The translations under genes were made by a program, and so were the position numbers. A stretch of 64,000 nt of DNA from Mixophyes australis (taxonomy: Eukaryota > Chordata > Amphibia > Anura > Limnodynastidae), in contig JAVHZZ010000003.1 of the NCBI GenBank assembly GCA_036250195.1, positions 53,187,521 to 53,251,520 of the forward strand, in the 5' to 3' direction. Positions 10,053 through 22,400 of this stretch are shown piece by piece (the stretch's first letter is position 1; the number at the start of each line of letters is the position of its first letter). The notes beneath the pieces are model-generated. The model searched no databases, was not told where the DNA came from, and saw only the letters and a program-made list of their open reading frames with translations.

Positions 10053-13000
10053 CTTTGTATCTATTGTGCTGATCCAAATCATATTCTGAATTCTTGTCCC
10101 AAAAAATCGGGAAACGCAAGGCCCTAACCTGTTCTGGAGAGGTAAGGTTGGGGTCCCTGGAATCCTCTCCATGTCATATGGATTCTAAAACTTGCTCTTT
10201 TGCTGTCACAGTCTCAACTTCTACTAATTATTTTACGTCTCAAGCACTCCTGGACTCTGGGGCGGCTGGGAATTTCATCTCGAACTTCTTAGTACTTCAG
10301 TGGTCCTTACCAGTGATTCCTTTAGAAAAAGCCATTGTCATCACGGCCATCGATGGGTCACAAATTGCCAATGGAACTATCACTAAACGTACCATCCCTC
10401 TATCTCTTCAAGTTGGGGCCTTACATCAAGAACAAATTTCCCTGTTGGTCCTCCGGGTTACCACTAGTCCTATCGTCCTTGGCCTTCCATGGCTTCAGCT
10501 TCATTCCCCGCAAATTGATTGGAGCTCTCCGCAAGTTGTATCCTGGGGTTCAGCTTGTCATCATAGATGCCTGACTCAAGTTCTTCCAGTGAAATTGAAT
10601 AAATCCTCCATGGATCCTCTTTTGCCTGGCCTTCCTCCACAGTATGCTCCTTTTGCTGATGTATTTGACAAAGTTCAGTCAGAACGTCTTCCGCTTCACC
10701 GGGTCTGGGATTGCCCAATAGAATTACAACCTGGCAAGAATCCGCCAAGGGGTCGTGTATATCCTCTTTCGTTACCCGAGACCCAGGCAATGTCCGATTA
10801 CGTTAAGGAGAATCTCCATCCTGGATTCATTCGGCCATCTACTTCTCCCGCAGGAGCGGGCTTCTTTTTCATTGAGAAAAAAGACGGTTCATTAAGACTT
10901 TGTATAGACTATCGAGGTCTTAACGCCATAACCATCAAAAACCGTTATCCTATCCCTTTGATCACTGAACTCTTCGACCGCATCAAGGGAGCTCGGATAT
11001 TTACCAAGTTAGACCTCAGCAGTGCTTACAATTTGATCCAGATCAAGGCCGGAGATAAATGGAAGACAGCTTTTAACACCAGGGATGGACACTATGAATA
11101 TCTTGTCATGCCATTTGGTTTATGTAACTCCCCAGCTGTCTTCCAGGGATTCATGAATGAGATCTTCCGGGACCTGCTGTATGTATGTGTCGTTGTCTAT
11201 CTAGACGACATACTGATTTTCTCCCAAAATCTTTTGTCTCATTGACAACACATTGCAGAAGTTCTCTCAAAGCTTCGTAAAAATCTACTATTCTGTAAAC
11301 TGGAGAAATGTTCCTTCGAATTATCTCAAATTCCTTTCTTGGGATATATTGTGTCTGGAGTAGGCTTGGAGATGGACCCCGAAAAAGTGAACGCAGTTCT
11401 GCATTGGCCTCTGCCAACGACACTCAAAGCTATCCAACGCTTTTTGGTCTTTGCTAACTATTATTGACGTTTTATTCAAGGATTTTCCTCCATTGTCTCT
11501 CCTATAGTCGCTCTTACCCGCAGGGGTCTTAATACCAAACAATGGCCTCCTGAGGCTCTCCAAGCATTCCAGTTTCTCAAAAAGGCATTCTCCACTGCTC
11601 CCATTCTTCAACAACCTGATGTAACTCTCCCGTTCTTCCTCGAAGTTGATGCCTCTAATGTCGGACTAGGGGCCATTCTGTCTCAGAAGTCGGTGCAAAA
11701 GAAATTCCATTCTTGTGCCTTTTACTCTCGAAGTCTACTGCCTGCAGAGAAAAAATACATTATTGTGGATAAGGAGTTATTGGCTATCAAAGTAGCCTTA
11801 GAAGAATGGAGATACCTGTTGGAAGGCGCTCGTCATCCGTTAACTATATTTACTGACACAAAAATCTTCACTATCTTCAGTCAGCTCAATGTATGAACCC
11901 CCGACAAGCAAGATGGTCACTCTTTTTCTCTCGCTTTGACCTTATTATTACCTTCAAACCAGCTTCTAAGAATAAAAAGGCGGATGCATTATCTTGGGCA
12001 GTTGCTCCCTCCTCTGACCTTGAAGACTATGTGGATCGTCCTATACTTGATCCTAAATGTGTGAGTCTAGCTGCTTCTTCTGCCAAAACTCCACCTTTTG
12101 GGAAAACCTTTGTACCTCCACTTCTTCGAAAAAAGATCCTCTCATAGTATCATTCCTCCCGTTTTGCCGGCCATTTCGGAGTGCGGAAAACATTGAAAAT
12201 TCTCTCTCGAAGCTATTGGTGGCCTACCATCATAAGGGATGTCAAATAATTCGTTGCTGTTTGTGATATTTGTTCCCAATTTAAGTCTTCCCATAGAGCA
12301 ACGGCGGGACTGCTTTATCCTCTACCCATTCCTTCCAAACCATGGACCCATATAAGTATGGATTTCGTCACTGACCTTCCTCCCACTAAAAAATGTAATA
12401 CCATTTGGGTGATCGTGGATAGGTTCTCTAAGATGGCCCATTTTGTCCCTTTGATAAGCCTGCCTTCATCTCCTACATTGGCAGACAATTTTATCAAGGA
12501 AATATTTCAAATTCATGGATGGCCGTCTGAAATCGTGTCGGATAGGGGAGTGCAGTTTGTCTCCAGATTTTGAAGTGCCCTTTGCAAGACATTGGGTATC
12601 CGGTTGTCATTATCTTCTTCATACCATCCTCAATCAAATGGACAGACCGAGAGAGTCAAGATCTAGAGACTGTCGTGAGAATTTTTTCTTCAGCCAATCA
12701 GGACAATTGGGCAGACTTACTCCAATGGGCTGAGTTTGCCTATAATAACACGTATCATGAATCGTCTTCCAATACACCATTCTTTGTGGTATATGGTCTC
12801 TCCCAGATTTTCCTTCCCTCCCTCCCACCCAAGTTCCTGCTGTTAATGTATTATGCCGGAGATTTACTTTCATTTGGGCTCAGGTTAGGTCCTCCCTGAA
12901 GAAGGCATCCTCGAGATATAAATTCTTTGCCGATAAAAAGAGGCGAGCAATTCCGGCATTTAAAGTTGGAGATCGTGTATGGCTTTCTACCAGGAATATC

Positions 13001-13423
13001 GGCCTGAGGGTTCCTTCCATAAAATTTGCACCACGTTTTATTGGGCCATATAAAATCAATCAGGTGATAAATCCTGTCTGTTTCAAACTATTATTGCCCA
13101 AGAACCTTCGCATCTCCAACTCCTTCCACACTTCGTTACTCAAGCCTCTCATCATCAACTGATTTTCAGTTCCTTCATCGACACCTCGTCCAGTCCAACT
13201 TCAACAGGAGGAAGAGTTCGAGATCACTCACATCCTTGATTCAAAAATTTCCAGAGGGGTTCTTCGCTTTTTGGTCCATTGGAAAGGTTTTGGTACGGAG
13301 GAGTGCTCTTGGATCCGTGCTTATGATCTCAATGCTCCGGCACTTCTGAAGAGGTTCTATACCATATATCCGGGCAAACCCGATTCCAAGTTTTCTGTGC
13401 CCACCTTTCAAAGGGGGGGGTAC
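10053..13423 (+). pseudogene. Pol (PR-RT-RH-IN-chromodomain), chromovirus copy 2 (broken)
   Basis: Same domains, stops and frameshifts as 3192-6562 at offset +6861: protease near 10250, RT Y-L-D-D near 11200, integrase from about 12160 and chromodomain near 13218-13360. In-frame TGA codons lie at 11243-11245 and 11465-11467. Comparison by eye showed no difference from copy 1, which is unusual for two decayed elements and points to a young duplication or an assembly duplication. Confidence 0.93.
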
Positions 13424-14355
13424 TGTCATTCACCGGACCGTTAGTTCCTCTGGTTCAAGACCTAGGTCTCTCTCTTTTCTGCCGGCGCCTGTCTTGCGCC
13501 GCGGCCGTCCGCCATCTTGACCAGGGGTCTGCGCATGCGCAGACCTATAGGACTGATAAAACCTTGTTCCTCTCCTCATTGGATGATTAATTACTTCTCA
13601 CTATTTAAGACACCTGCTGCCCTACTACCTTTGCCTGTTCTTGGTCCTCATTCCTCTGAGGTAACCAAGGAGTTCTCTGTTCCTGTTCGTGGTTCCTGTC
13701 TGCTGTGGACGCTAACCTGCAATCTGGACAAGTCTCTACTCCACGCCAGTGGTAATACCTGTCAGCCGCAGATCGCTCCACGCTACCTTGTACCTTACCT
13801 GCAATCTGGACAAGTCTCTACTCCACTCCAGTGGTAATGCCTGTCAGCCGTTGATCGTTCCACGCCACCTTGTATGTTATCTATAATCAGGACTAAGTGT
13901 CTACTTTGCATCTGTGGTAATATCCGCTAGTCGCTGACTTCTCTGCTACTTTGTATTATTGGCAACTTGAATAAGTCTTCCTCTACGGCTGTGAAGTATC
14001 CGTCTGTTACAGTTCATCCACATACTAGGTACTGCTGAACTTCTCATTCCCAGTTACTACTGGTCATCATTCTCGCTGTGTCAGTACAACTCCTACTACT
14101 CAGAGACTATCTACTCTCCTGGCATTCCTTCTTCTACCCAGCTCAAGGAGGTCCTTGCTCTCATCGTGTATAGCTGTATCCGTCAATTTACCATACTCTC
14201 CAGGGGGCCACGACCTGCACAGTGGAAGCCGCTAAAACCCATACTTCCTTGCGGGAGTTCCTGGAGAAGACCAGCCACTGTATTAGACTCCACGCCTCTG
14301 GTGAGTAAAGCTATATCTGGTAAATTCTGGGTCAAGACTCCTAGTGACCGTGACA
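13424..14355 (+). mobile_element. 3' LTR (LTR-3) of tandem chromovirus
   Basis: It starts TGTCATTC after a purine tract and ends GTGACA, so the ends are TGTCA/TGACA. Length is 932 bp. The flank after it (ACTTG, 14356-14360) should be the right target duplication; its partner lies left of the window. Confidence 0.92.
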
Positions 14356-14466
14356 ACTTGGCATAAGATATGGCTTAACGTTGTGTATATGGCATCAGAC
14401 ATGGCTCTGTATATTATTATATTATACTTAGCACCAAAGAGAGCTCAGCATATTAGAAGTGGCACC

Positions 14467-14642
14467 GGGGGGTAAATGTATCAAGCTGAAAGTTTTCCGA
14501 CGGGTTTGAAAATCCTATCGGATTCTAACTATCATTTATTTAGTACATTCTACAAAAAGACAGCTAGAATCTGATTGGTTGCTATAGGCAACATCTCCAC
14601 TTTTCAAACCCGCCAGAAAACTCTCAGCTTTTATTTACCTCC
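14467..14642. mobile_element. Palindromic MITE, CCAAT-arm family
   Basis: Starts GGGGGGTAAATGTATCAAGCT and ends AGCTTTTATTTACCTCC, with long inverted arms containing CTAGAATCTGATTGGTTGCT. The left arm is more decayed than in sister copies. Its target duplication is not clear. It is the same subfamily as 55108-55306. Confidence 0.8.
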
Positions 14643-14957
14643 AGATATGATGCAACATTTGGTGGTTTTTCGTTTTTTTGAGTTGGCTCCTACTTATGGC
14701 CAAAGTTGTTGAGCCAGTGATTATGCTATACCTGCCTCCGGAGCTTTCTCTGCTAGCTGTTTACAGTGCTATAAAAAGCACAGAGCAGCCCCTGGGAGTT
14801 GTTGGAGAGGGATGCATGCATTTTATACTGACTTAAATTAGTTTTACAGTCTCAAATCCACCTAACCGGGAGCTGTCTGAGGGGCTTACTCAAAAGTAAG
14901 TGGTGCAGTTATATATATGTAAATTGTATAATAATGGAAACCATTTGCTCTGATTGT

Positions 14958-15328
14958 CACACAACTAAGGAAACAACATTTTGGGGATTTAATATATAAA
15001 ATTGATACCTAAACCACAGGCTACTTTGCAGATAGCAAAAACAGGTATCACTGTTTACAGTGGAACAAGTCATACAAGCTCCTATTTATCTTCAATGGAG
15101 ATTATTGATAGCGATTTCTAAAAGAGAATTTGTTTCATCCAGCAAAGTGGCTACATACAAACCGTCAAATGAATGAAGTGGCGGTTTCACAAACCTGCAA
15201 AACCGCTAAAACAAAGAGGTGGTTGTGAGAGATGGGATTGCTCACACATGGTGCTGTATGAGGTATTTCGTCATTAATATCATATTACCACACAACTAAG
15301 GAAACAACATTTTGGGGATTTAATATAT
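14958..15328. repeat. Pair of 40-bp direct repeats around 291 bp
   Basis: The 40 bases beginning CACACAACTAAGG and ending TTTAATATAT occur at 14958-14997 and again, perfectly, at 15289-15328. The second copy abuts the 5' end of the LINE at 15329. The 291 bp between them hold no gene or family that I recognise. Confidence 0.85.
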
Positions 15329-15369
15329 CCCACTTCTGGCCTCCATTGCTGCCTTCATCTCTGCGCTAA

Positions 15370-16775
15370 TTGCCCTTACCCTCTTCTTGCCCCTTCTCTC
15401 ATTCCCAGTCCCCCCTGTCTCTCTCCATGCCACCCCGCTCCTTTCCTATACCCATCCTCTCCCCTAGCCCCTTTCTCTCGCCCAACTCTCACTGCCCCAC
15501 CCCTCACCATCCCCCTCGCTCCATCAACCCTGTTAATCTCATCCGCATCTCCCCTCTTCCCTCCCTCCCTTTCTCTTGTGCCCTCTGGAACTCCAGGTCC
15601 ATCTGCAACAAACTTTCCTCCATCCATGACCTCTTCATCTCCAACTCTCTTAATCTTCTTGCCATCACTGAAACCTGGCTTACTTCTTCTGATACCGTTT
15701 CACCCGCCGCTCTCTCCTACGGGGGCCTCTCCTTCACCCACTCCACCAGACCAGACGAGCGTCCAGGAGTCGGAGTGGGCCTCCTCCTATCCCCTAACTG
15801 CACTTTTCGTGTCATTCCCACTTTACCTTCCCTCTCCTTCTCCTCCTTTGAAGTACACTCCATCCATCTCTTCTCCCCCATCCACCTGTGTGTCTCCGTC
15901 ATCTATCATCCCCCAGGCCCCTCCTCCCTTTTCCTTGACAACTTCGCTGCCTGGCTCCCCCACTACCTTTCCTCTGACCTTCCCTCCATCATACTTGGCG
16001 ACTTTAATATCCCTATTGACAACTTTTCTGACCCCGCCACCATTAAACTTCTCGCCATTTCCTCCTCCCTAGGCCTTACTCAGTGGACCTCTTTCCCCAC
16101 CCACTGTCTTGGTCACTCCCTTGACCTTGTCTTCTCTCATCTCTGTGATCTCTCTGACTTCTCCAACTCTCCCTTCCCACTATCTGACCACCACCTCCTC
16201 TCCTTCACTCTGTCCTCCTCCCCTGCTCCTGCCTCGCCCAAAGCCACCCTCACTAGACGTAACCTGGATGCTATTGACCACACCTCCTTCTCCTCCTCTC
16301 TCGAAACTCTCCTTTCACCCCTTCCCTCCCTGGCCTGTCCCAGCCAGGCCTACTCTCTCTACAATCACTCCCTCACCACTGCCCTGGATGCTGTTGCCCC
16401 GCCCTCTTCTATCCGCCGACCCCGCATTATTCCCCAACCCTGGCACTCAAAACTCACCCGCTTCCTCCAAAGATGCTCTCGCACTGCTGAACGCCTCTGG
16501 AGGAAATCTCGCTCCCTGGCTGACTTCCTCCACTTTAAATTCATACTCACTTCTTTCTCCTCTGCCCTCTCCCTCGCTAAGCAATCCTTCTTTAAGTCCC
16601 TCATTTCTTCTCAGTCCTCCAATCCCCGCCGCCTCTTTGCCACCTTCAGCTCCCTCCTCTCCCCCCCTCCCCCCTCTGTCCCTCCTTCCCTCTCCGCTTC
16701 TGACTTCGCCACTTTCTTCTCTTCCAAAATTGAGGCCATCAGACTGAACATCTCCTCCTCCCCTTCTCCCGCCAC
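15370..16775 (+). pseudogene. LINE ORF2 N-terminal part: APE-type endonuclease
   Basis: ORF2 nicks target DNA and primes reverse transcription there. This part is the endonuclease domain. Catalytic-motif landmarks are visible in order: T-E-T-W-L (near 15670), G-D-F-N (near 16000) and S-D-H-H (near 16185), as in exonuclease-III/APE-type LINE endonucleases. The frame is open from before 15370, where the codon is TTG, so the true start is uncertain; the first in-frame ATG is near 15427. The coding strand is very pyrimidine-rich. The ERV starts at 16776, two bases into a codon, and the reading frame resumes in phase at 26425 on the far side. Without the ERV this would be one long ORF. Confidence 0.85.
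16772..16775. repeat. ERV target-site duplication, left copy (CCAC)
   Basis: CCAC lies directly left of the ERV's TGTTATG end and is repeated at 26421-26424 right of its other end. Four bases is the usual duplication for gammaretrovirus-type integrases. Confidence 0.85.
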
Positions 16776-17608
16776 TGTTATGTGCGTTTTGTCGCTAACC
16801 AATAACGATTGTCGAACCTCGAGTTGTGTTTCCAAAGCACAGAGATTTATTCGCAAATAATAAAATATATATATACTCAAGCGAAGTAATAGTAAATACA
16901 GCCGTTACTTATCGCAGGCGCTCTGGATCCAGTGCAGTCATTCAATCCTGAAGTCTGGGGACAAGATGTCTGCACTCTGGATCACAAGCTGCTGCTTATA
17001 TACACAATCAAATACAGTAATACAATGAAGATGGTATAGCTTGCATCTATTGGTCCGGGTCTCAGGAATGTCCAAGGGGTCGTCAATCATTGGCTGGCTC
17101 ATCCTAAGGAATCCAAAGGAGGGGGTCATCTCTACAGGGAGTATGCTCTGCTCTTCCCGCCAGGATGCCTTAGTCTTAAGTAGTTCATAATTCCCTATCA
17201 TTCATAACTTGCGTATGCACTCTGCGATTCCCTCGCAGAGTGAACCAAACAGTAGGATATGTAACAAGGTTCATTATGATACCACTCATGATGTTATTCC
17301 TTTAACCCGTTCCGTGTATTTCACTAATATGCATGATATAACATATAAATACTACTATATTTCGACATAACTGACTATGTGTTGCAACTACCATTAATGT
17401 GTACTATTTTATAAGTATGCGTGTTTGTGCGAATGTATGGTAAAAGACCAATTACTGTTGCTGCCACGTGTAGTGGATGCGTACGCCCTTTCACGCCGTA
17501 GCGTGCCCTCGTACGTCGATGCGTACCGTACGCATCTTTTCAGACAAAGACAACCAAGTTTGCTAGACTTTAATTGAAATGACTTTATCCAATTTGCTGA
17601 CTTCGACA
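16776..17608 (-). mobile_element. ERV 3' LTR (complete, 833 bp)
   Basis: Read on minus it starts TGTCGAAG (17608) and ends CATAACA (16776). AATAAA (plus-strand TTTATT, 16846-16851) marks the polyadenylation signal, about 70 bp before the LTR end. An almost perfect palindrome GATGCGTACCGTACGCATC lies at 17518-17536. The purine tract AAAGGGTGGAAC borders it at 17609-17620. Confidence 0.9.
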
Positions 17609-17620
17609 GTTCCACCCTTT
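17609..17620 (-). promoter_or_regulatory. ERV polypurine tract
   Basis: On minus, AAAGGGTGGAAC immediately precedes the TGTCGAA start of the 3' LTR. It would be the primer site for plus-strand DNA synthesis. Confidence 0.8.
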
Positions 17621-17637
17621 GATAGTGTAATAAACTA

Positions 17638-19427
17638 TCACCCAATCACCGTTTCAAGTTCAGGATTATACAATACTTCTTCACAGACCATGATCTCGGT
17701 ATCTGGTACCACCCTTTCAGTCTCTTTCTCAGTGTCACTCCTACGAGACCATTTTCCACACTTCAACGCAGTAGGAACACATTTGACAACTAAACCAATT
17801 GCTAAGATGACACCCAGTATAAGGAGAAGGAGCTTACCTACACTCGCAATCATTTCCTGTACCCACTCCCCCAGACCGGAGAACCATTTTGCTGGGTTCA
17901 ACCATGAGAACCAACCCGCCACCTTTTCCCCGACCTCATATAACGAAGAATTATGGCTCTTTTGAAATTCCCATTTCAGCTGCAAAATTTCATCCATCTT
18001 CCGGTCTATAACCTCTTTAGGGTCATCAGTATTATTAGTAATGTACATGCAACATTTGACACCGAACTGGGTGGCCAGTGTCACACAGTACCCACCAGTA
18101 ATAGAGGTGAGATAATTTAGTACCAGTCTATGTTGCACCAACTCCTTCTTGTACGCTTGTAGCTCCTTTCCAGTATACCTGAAAGTGTCATCATACATCT
18201 CGGTGATATTATCTATTAATTTAGCTAGGTCTTGGATATATTTAAAGTTTAATGTTCCCCGAGCGGTCCTGGTGAGATCTAGAGCAACCATAACTTGGAA
18301 ACCAGCAGTTTCACTAATCAACTTTGTAGCTATGGGTTCCTCACCAGGAATCATATTTCTCTTGCCACGGTGTTCATACTGTGTGTGTATGTATGGTGGT
18401 GATGTAGTCTTGTGAATATCTACCATTTCTTCATGAGTAATAGTCATGATTTCAGGAACCAGTTAGCTAGGAAACACAAGCCCTTGGAACTCGGAGTTAC
18501 CCAGGAATAAGCTTTTCTTCCACAAACAAAATACACATCCTCAGGGAGAACATAAGGAACAGTATGCCCATGAATTATATCACACAGAGTTTTGATAAAA
18601 CTACCCATGCCTAGTGTCTCCATCTGCTCTAGACACGTGTCGGCATTAATGACATTTTTACATTTATCTGTAGAGACTTTTCCAATGGATACCTTCTTAT
18701 GTTTGGTTATACGCCCTAATTTGTGACCTCCATCAACATTCCTGCCTAGTAGTGACCTTGTCAGTCTCCCTCTAAAATAAGTGTGGCGAGCCATTGTCTG
18801 ATCTGATAGGTCAGCCTCCCAATTCTCCAGGCGCTTTGCATGAGATATGTTTAGGCACAGCAAAGATCTGCCTATGGAGTATTGTCGAAGCGTCAGACTA
18901 GGGGACCTAGTATTATTGTACCTCCCTTCTATGGGCCTCCCACCCCTTAATTCGAGTACTTCAGATATGTTTAGAGGGAATGGCACTAGTCCTATGTTAT
19001 GCTGCCCTTGAGGCACGTGAGAGCACACCCAACACTTGGTTTGGTTTAGCACCTTACCCACCAGGGAGTGATAATCCTCCAAAGGATGCCCGCCTATATT
19101 CAGAGTACTGGGGGACTGGCATCATTGGATGCATCTCTCTTCCACTAGGGAGTCGCAGAACTTGCAGATACAATACTCATCAGACAATAGCCCCTCACAC
19201 TGCCTCCGAGTTCCTGAGCTAGCAGACCTTTTCATCACCCCTGGACCAAGTTTGATAATGGGCTGCTCAGAGTATCCTATTAACTTTTCTTCGGCCTCCA
19301 TTTCATCCGTATCACTCCCAGAACTCTCCTCCGTCCTCCATCCTCCTTCACAAAAATAGAATGTCCTAGAAAAAGTAAAAACAAGGAAAATCCTGGAACA
19401 AAAGAAAAACAAAAACCGCCACTCCAT
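17638..19427 (-). pseudogene. ERV Env (SU and TM), broken
   Basis: Envelope glycoprotein. I place the start at the ATG at 19427, which opens a hydrophobic signal segment; the open frame from 19475 begins at TTG and overlaps the end of pol. The surface subunit contains a C-W-V-C motif (near 19030) and several N-X-S/T sites. A TGA at 19122-19124 stops the frame, and a frameshift near 18450 separates SU from TM. TM (18447-17638) has an R-G-K-R cleavage-type site, a C-X10-CC motif near 18050, N-glycosylation sites, a Trp-rich membrane-proximal stretch and a hydrophobic anchor before a cysteine-bearing cytoplasmic tail. The C-X10-CC spacing differs from the usual C-X6-CC. Two lesions preclude a full product. 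Confidence 0.85.
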
Positions 19428-19484
19428 CGCTGGAAAGATAGTTCTGAGGCAACGTCTCTGGTTCAGGTGTCTCAACTGCAGGCT

Positions 19485-22400
19485 TTAGGTCTCCCGGAAC
19501 AGGCTCACAAGTGACAGTTCTATGTCGTCGGTCTGAGTTTTGTCTTGCACTTTCTCCGGATTATGGACTCTCCTGCAGTGGGTGGAATGGACCCAAGTGT
19601 CTCTCTCTGCAACCTTCAGTGATGTAGTACTGGTCAGCAGCACTTGGTACGGGCCTTCCCAACGGTCTGTTAAACAACCTGAACGTAAGAAATTGCGGAT
19701 CATAACATAGTCTCCAGGTTCAACATCATGACAGTTCGTCTCTGGCATACCAGGCGACAGCATTTTTAGTTTTTGTTGTTGTTGTTTCAGCTGTCTACTC
19801 ATTCTTATAAGATATTGTACAGTCACTTCATTATTACACTTTAAGTCGTCTTGTGGACTCACGATCAAATGAGGTTGTCGTCCGAACAGTATCTCAAAGG
19901 GGGACAGATTAAGAGGAGGTCTAGGAGTGGTTCGAATGCTATGGAGAACTAACGGCAAAGCCTCAGGCCATGCCAACCCAGTTTCAGCCATTATCTTACC
20001 CAATTTGTTCTTTATAGTACCGTTTACTCTCTCCACCTTACCACTGGCTTGTGGTCGGTAAGGGGTGTGAAGTCTGCTACTGATTCCCATGAGTTTACAC
20101 ATATTTTGGAAGATATCACCAGTAAAATGGGTATTTTCACTTTCAATGATTCTAGGGATACAGAACCTACACACAAAGTCTTGTGCAATTTTCTTTGCAG
20201 TGAACACAGCAGTATTAGTGGCTGCCGGATATGCTTCTACCCAACCGGAAAACACATCAATACACACTAACACATACTTTAGATTCCTGCACGGTGGTAA
20301 TTGGATATAGTCAATTTGTATTACCTGAAAAGGTCCGTCTGTAGGAGGGATGTGGGATGGCTCAGTTGGAATAGTTTTCCCAACATTTTTCCTCAAACAA
20401 GTAAGACATGACATTGCTTTCTTACCAGCTTGAGAGGAAAATCCGGGAGCACACCAGTATGCTCTCACCAGTTTGCACATACCTTCTTTACCCAGGTGAG
20501 TCAGGCCGTGTGCTGCTTCAGCCAGGCTTGGATAGTATGTTCGGGGAGCTACAGGCTTACCTTGTCCATCCCTCCAGAGTCCTGAGGACTCTTGACCACA
20601 TCCCTTCGCCTTCCAGACCGCCTTCTCCTGCAGGGAACACAAATCTTGCATTTCAATTAATTTCTGCATGTCTAATGTCTGAAAAACCATCATAGTCTCG
20701 GTCGATACAGTCATAGGTTGCCCTGCTGCCCATTTAGCAGCTTCGTCTGCCCTGTTGTTGCCCAATGACACTGGGTCTTCTTCAAAGGTATGGGCTTTGC
20801 ACTTTATGACAGCTACTGTTCTGGGTAACTGTATCGCTGTCAGAAGTCCTTTTATGTGTTGTGAGTGTGCCACTGGTGTACCTGCTGCTGTCGTAAAGTT
20901 TCTAAGACGCCAAAGGGCCCCAAAATCGTGCACTACCCCGAAGGCGTACCTAGAGTCAGTATATATATTGGCTGATTTACCCTCTGCCAATTCTCCTTAG
21001 TGCTACTAGTTCCGCCACCTGGGCTGAGTGAGGTGGGCCAAGGGGTTCAGCTTCTACCACATCCTGGTCGTCTACAACAGCGTAACCAGTACATAGCTCT
21101 CCTGTCTCTGTCTGTCTATGGCAACTTCCGTCTGTATAAAACGTAAAATCTACATTTTCTAAGGGGGTGTCACGTATGTCGGGCCTCGCAGTAAAGGTCT
21201 GATTCAGGTGTTCCATACAGTCATGCGTGTCAGTATTCTTGCCTAACTCATCATCAACCAGGGTCTCCTCACCTCCCACCCTTTGTGTCTCTAGAGACAC
21301 ATACGGAAGGTATGTAGCTGGATTTAAGGTGCTACATCGTTTGATGGTGATGTTTGAGGGTGCCATCAGGGCTAGTTCCCACTTTGTGAATCTAGCTGAA
21401 GAAACATGTCTGGTTTGGGCTGAATTTAACAGAGCTGATACAGCATGGGGTGTATAGATAGTTGAATTATGTCCTAATACTACATCCTCGCTCTTACTTA
21501 CTAGAAGGGCCGTTGCTGCTACACTTCTGAGACATGTTGGGAGTGATCTTGCCACATTGTCTAATTGTGTACTGTAGTATGCTACCGGTCTGCTAGCGTC
21601 ACCATGTTTCTGTGCGAGGACACCTGCTGCACAGCCATTAGCTTCTGTACAAAATAGCTCAAAAGGCTTTTCATAATCAGGTATTCCCAATGCAGGTGCT
21701 CTAGTCAGACTATCTTTAAGATTAAAGAACGCTTGCTCTGACTCTTCTGTGTGTATAACACGTTCTGGTTTCGAGGAAGAGACTAGCTCCTGCAATGGTA
21801 ATGCCAGAATAGAAAAACCTGGGATCCAGGATCTGCAGTATCCACACATCCCCAAGAAAGTACGAATCTGCTTCTGGCTCTGCGGCAGAGTCATGTGTTG
21901 TATGGCCTCAATTCTGTCGGTCGTCAGGTGTCTTAGCCCCTTAGTGAGGCAGTGTCCTAAGTATTTGACCTTAGTCTGACATGGCTGTAATTTATCCTTT
22001 GCCACCTTGTGCCCTGTTTGTGAAAGATGAAGCAACAACAATTTAGTATCATGTAAACATGACATAAAAGAATCAGAGCACAACAACAAATCGTCCACAT
22101 ATTGAATTAGAACAGACCCATTGTGGGGTTGAAAGGATTGCAAACAGTCATGTAAGGCTTGGGAGAAAATACTGGGGCTGTCAATGAACCCCTGGGGTAG
22201 TCTGGTCCATGTGTATTGCACTCCCCTGTAGGAGAATGCAAAAAGGTATTGGCAGTCAGGGTGAAGAGGGACTGAGAAGAAAGCAGAACATAGATCAATG
22301 ACAGTAAAATGACTGGCAGACGGTGGAATCTGCATGAGGATGACAGCTGGATTCGGCACTACGGGGAATTGGCTCTCAACAACTTTGTTAATTCCCCTTA

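Noticed and set aside
15578..16747. Alternative plus-strand ORFs rich in Pro/Ser/Leu
   Set aside because: Frame shadows of the pyrimidine-rich LINE ORF2, which carries the endonuclease motifs.
16938..17201. 87-codon minus-strand ORF, repeated at 25751-26014
   Set aside because: It lies in both ERV LTRs and has no recognisable domain; most simply chance ORFs in LTR sequence, though an LTR-encoded accessory product cannot be excluded.
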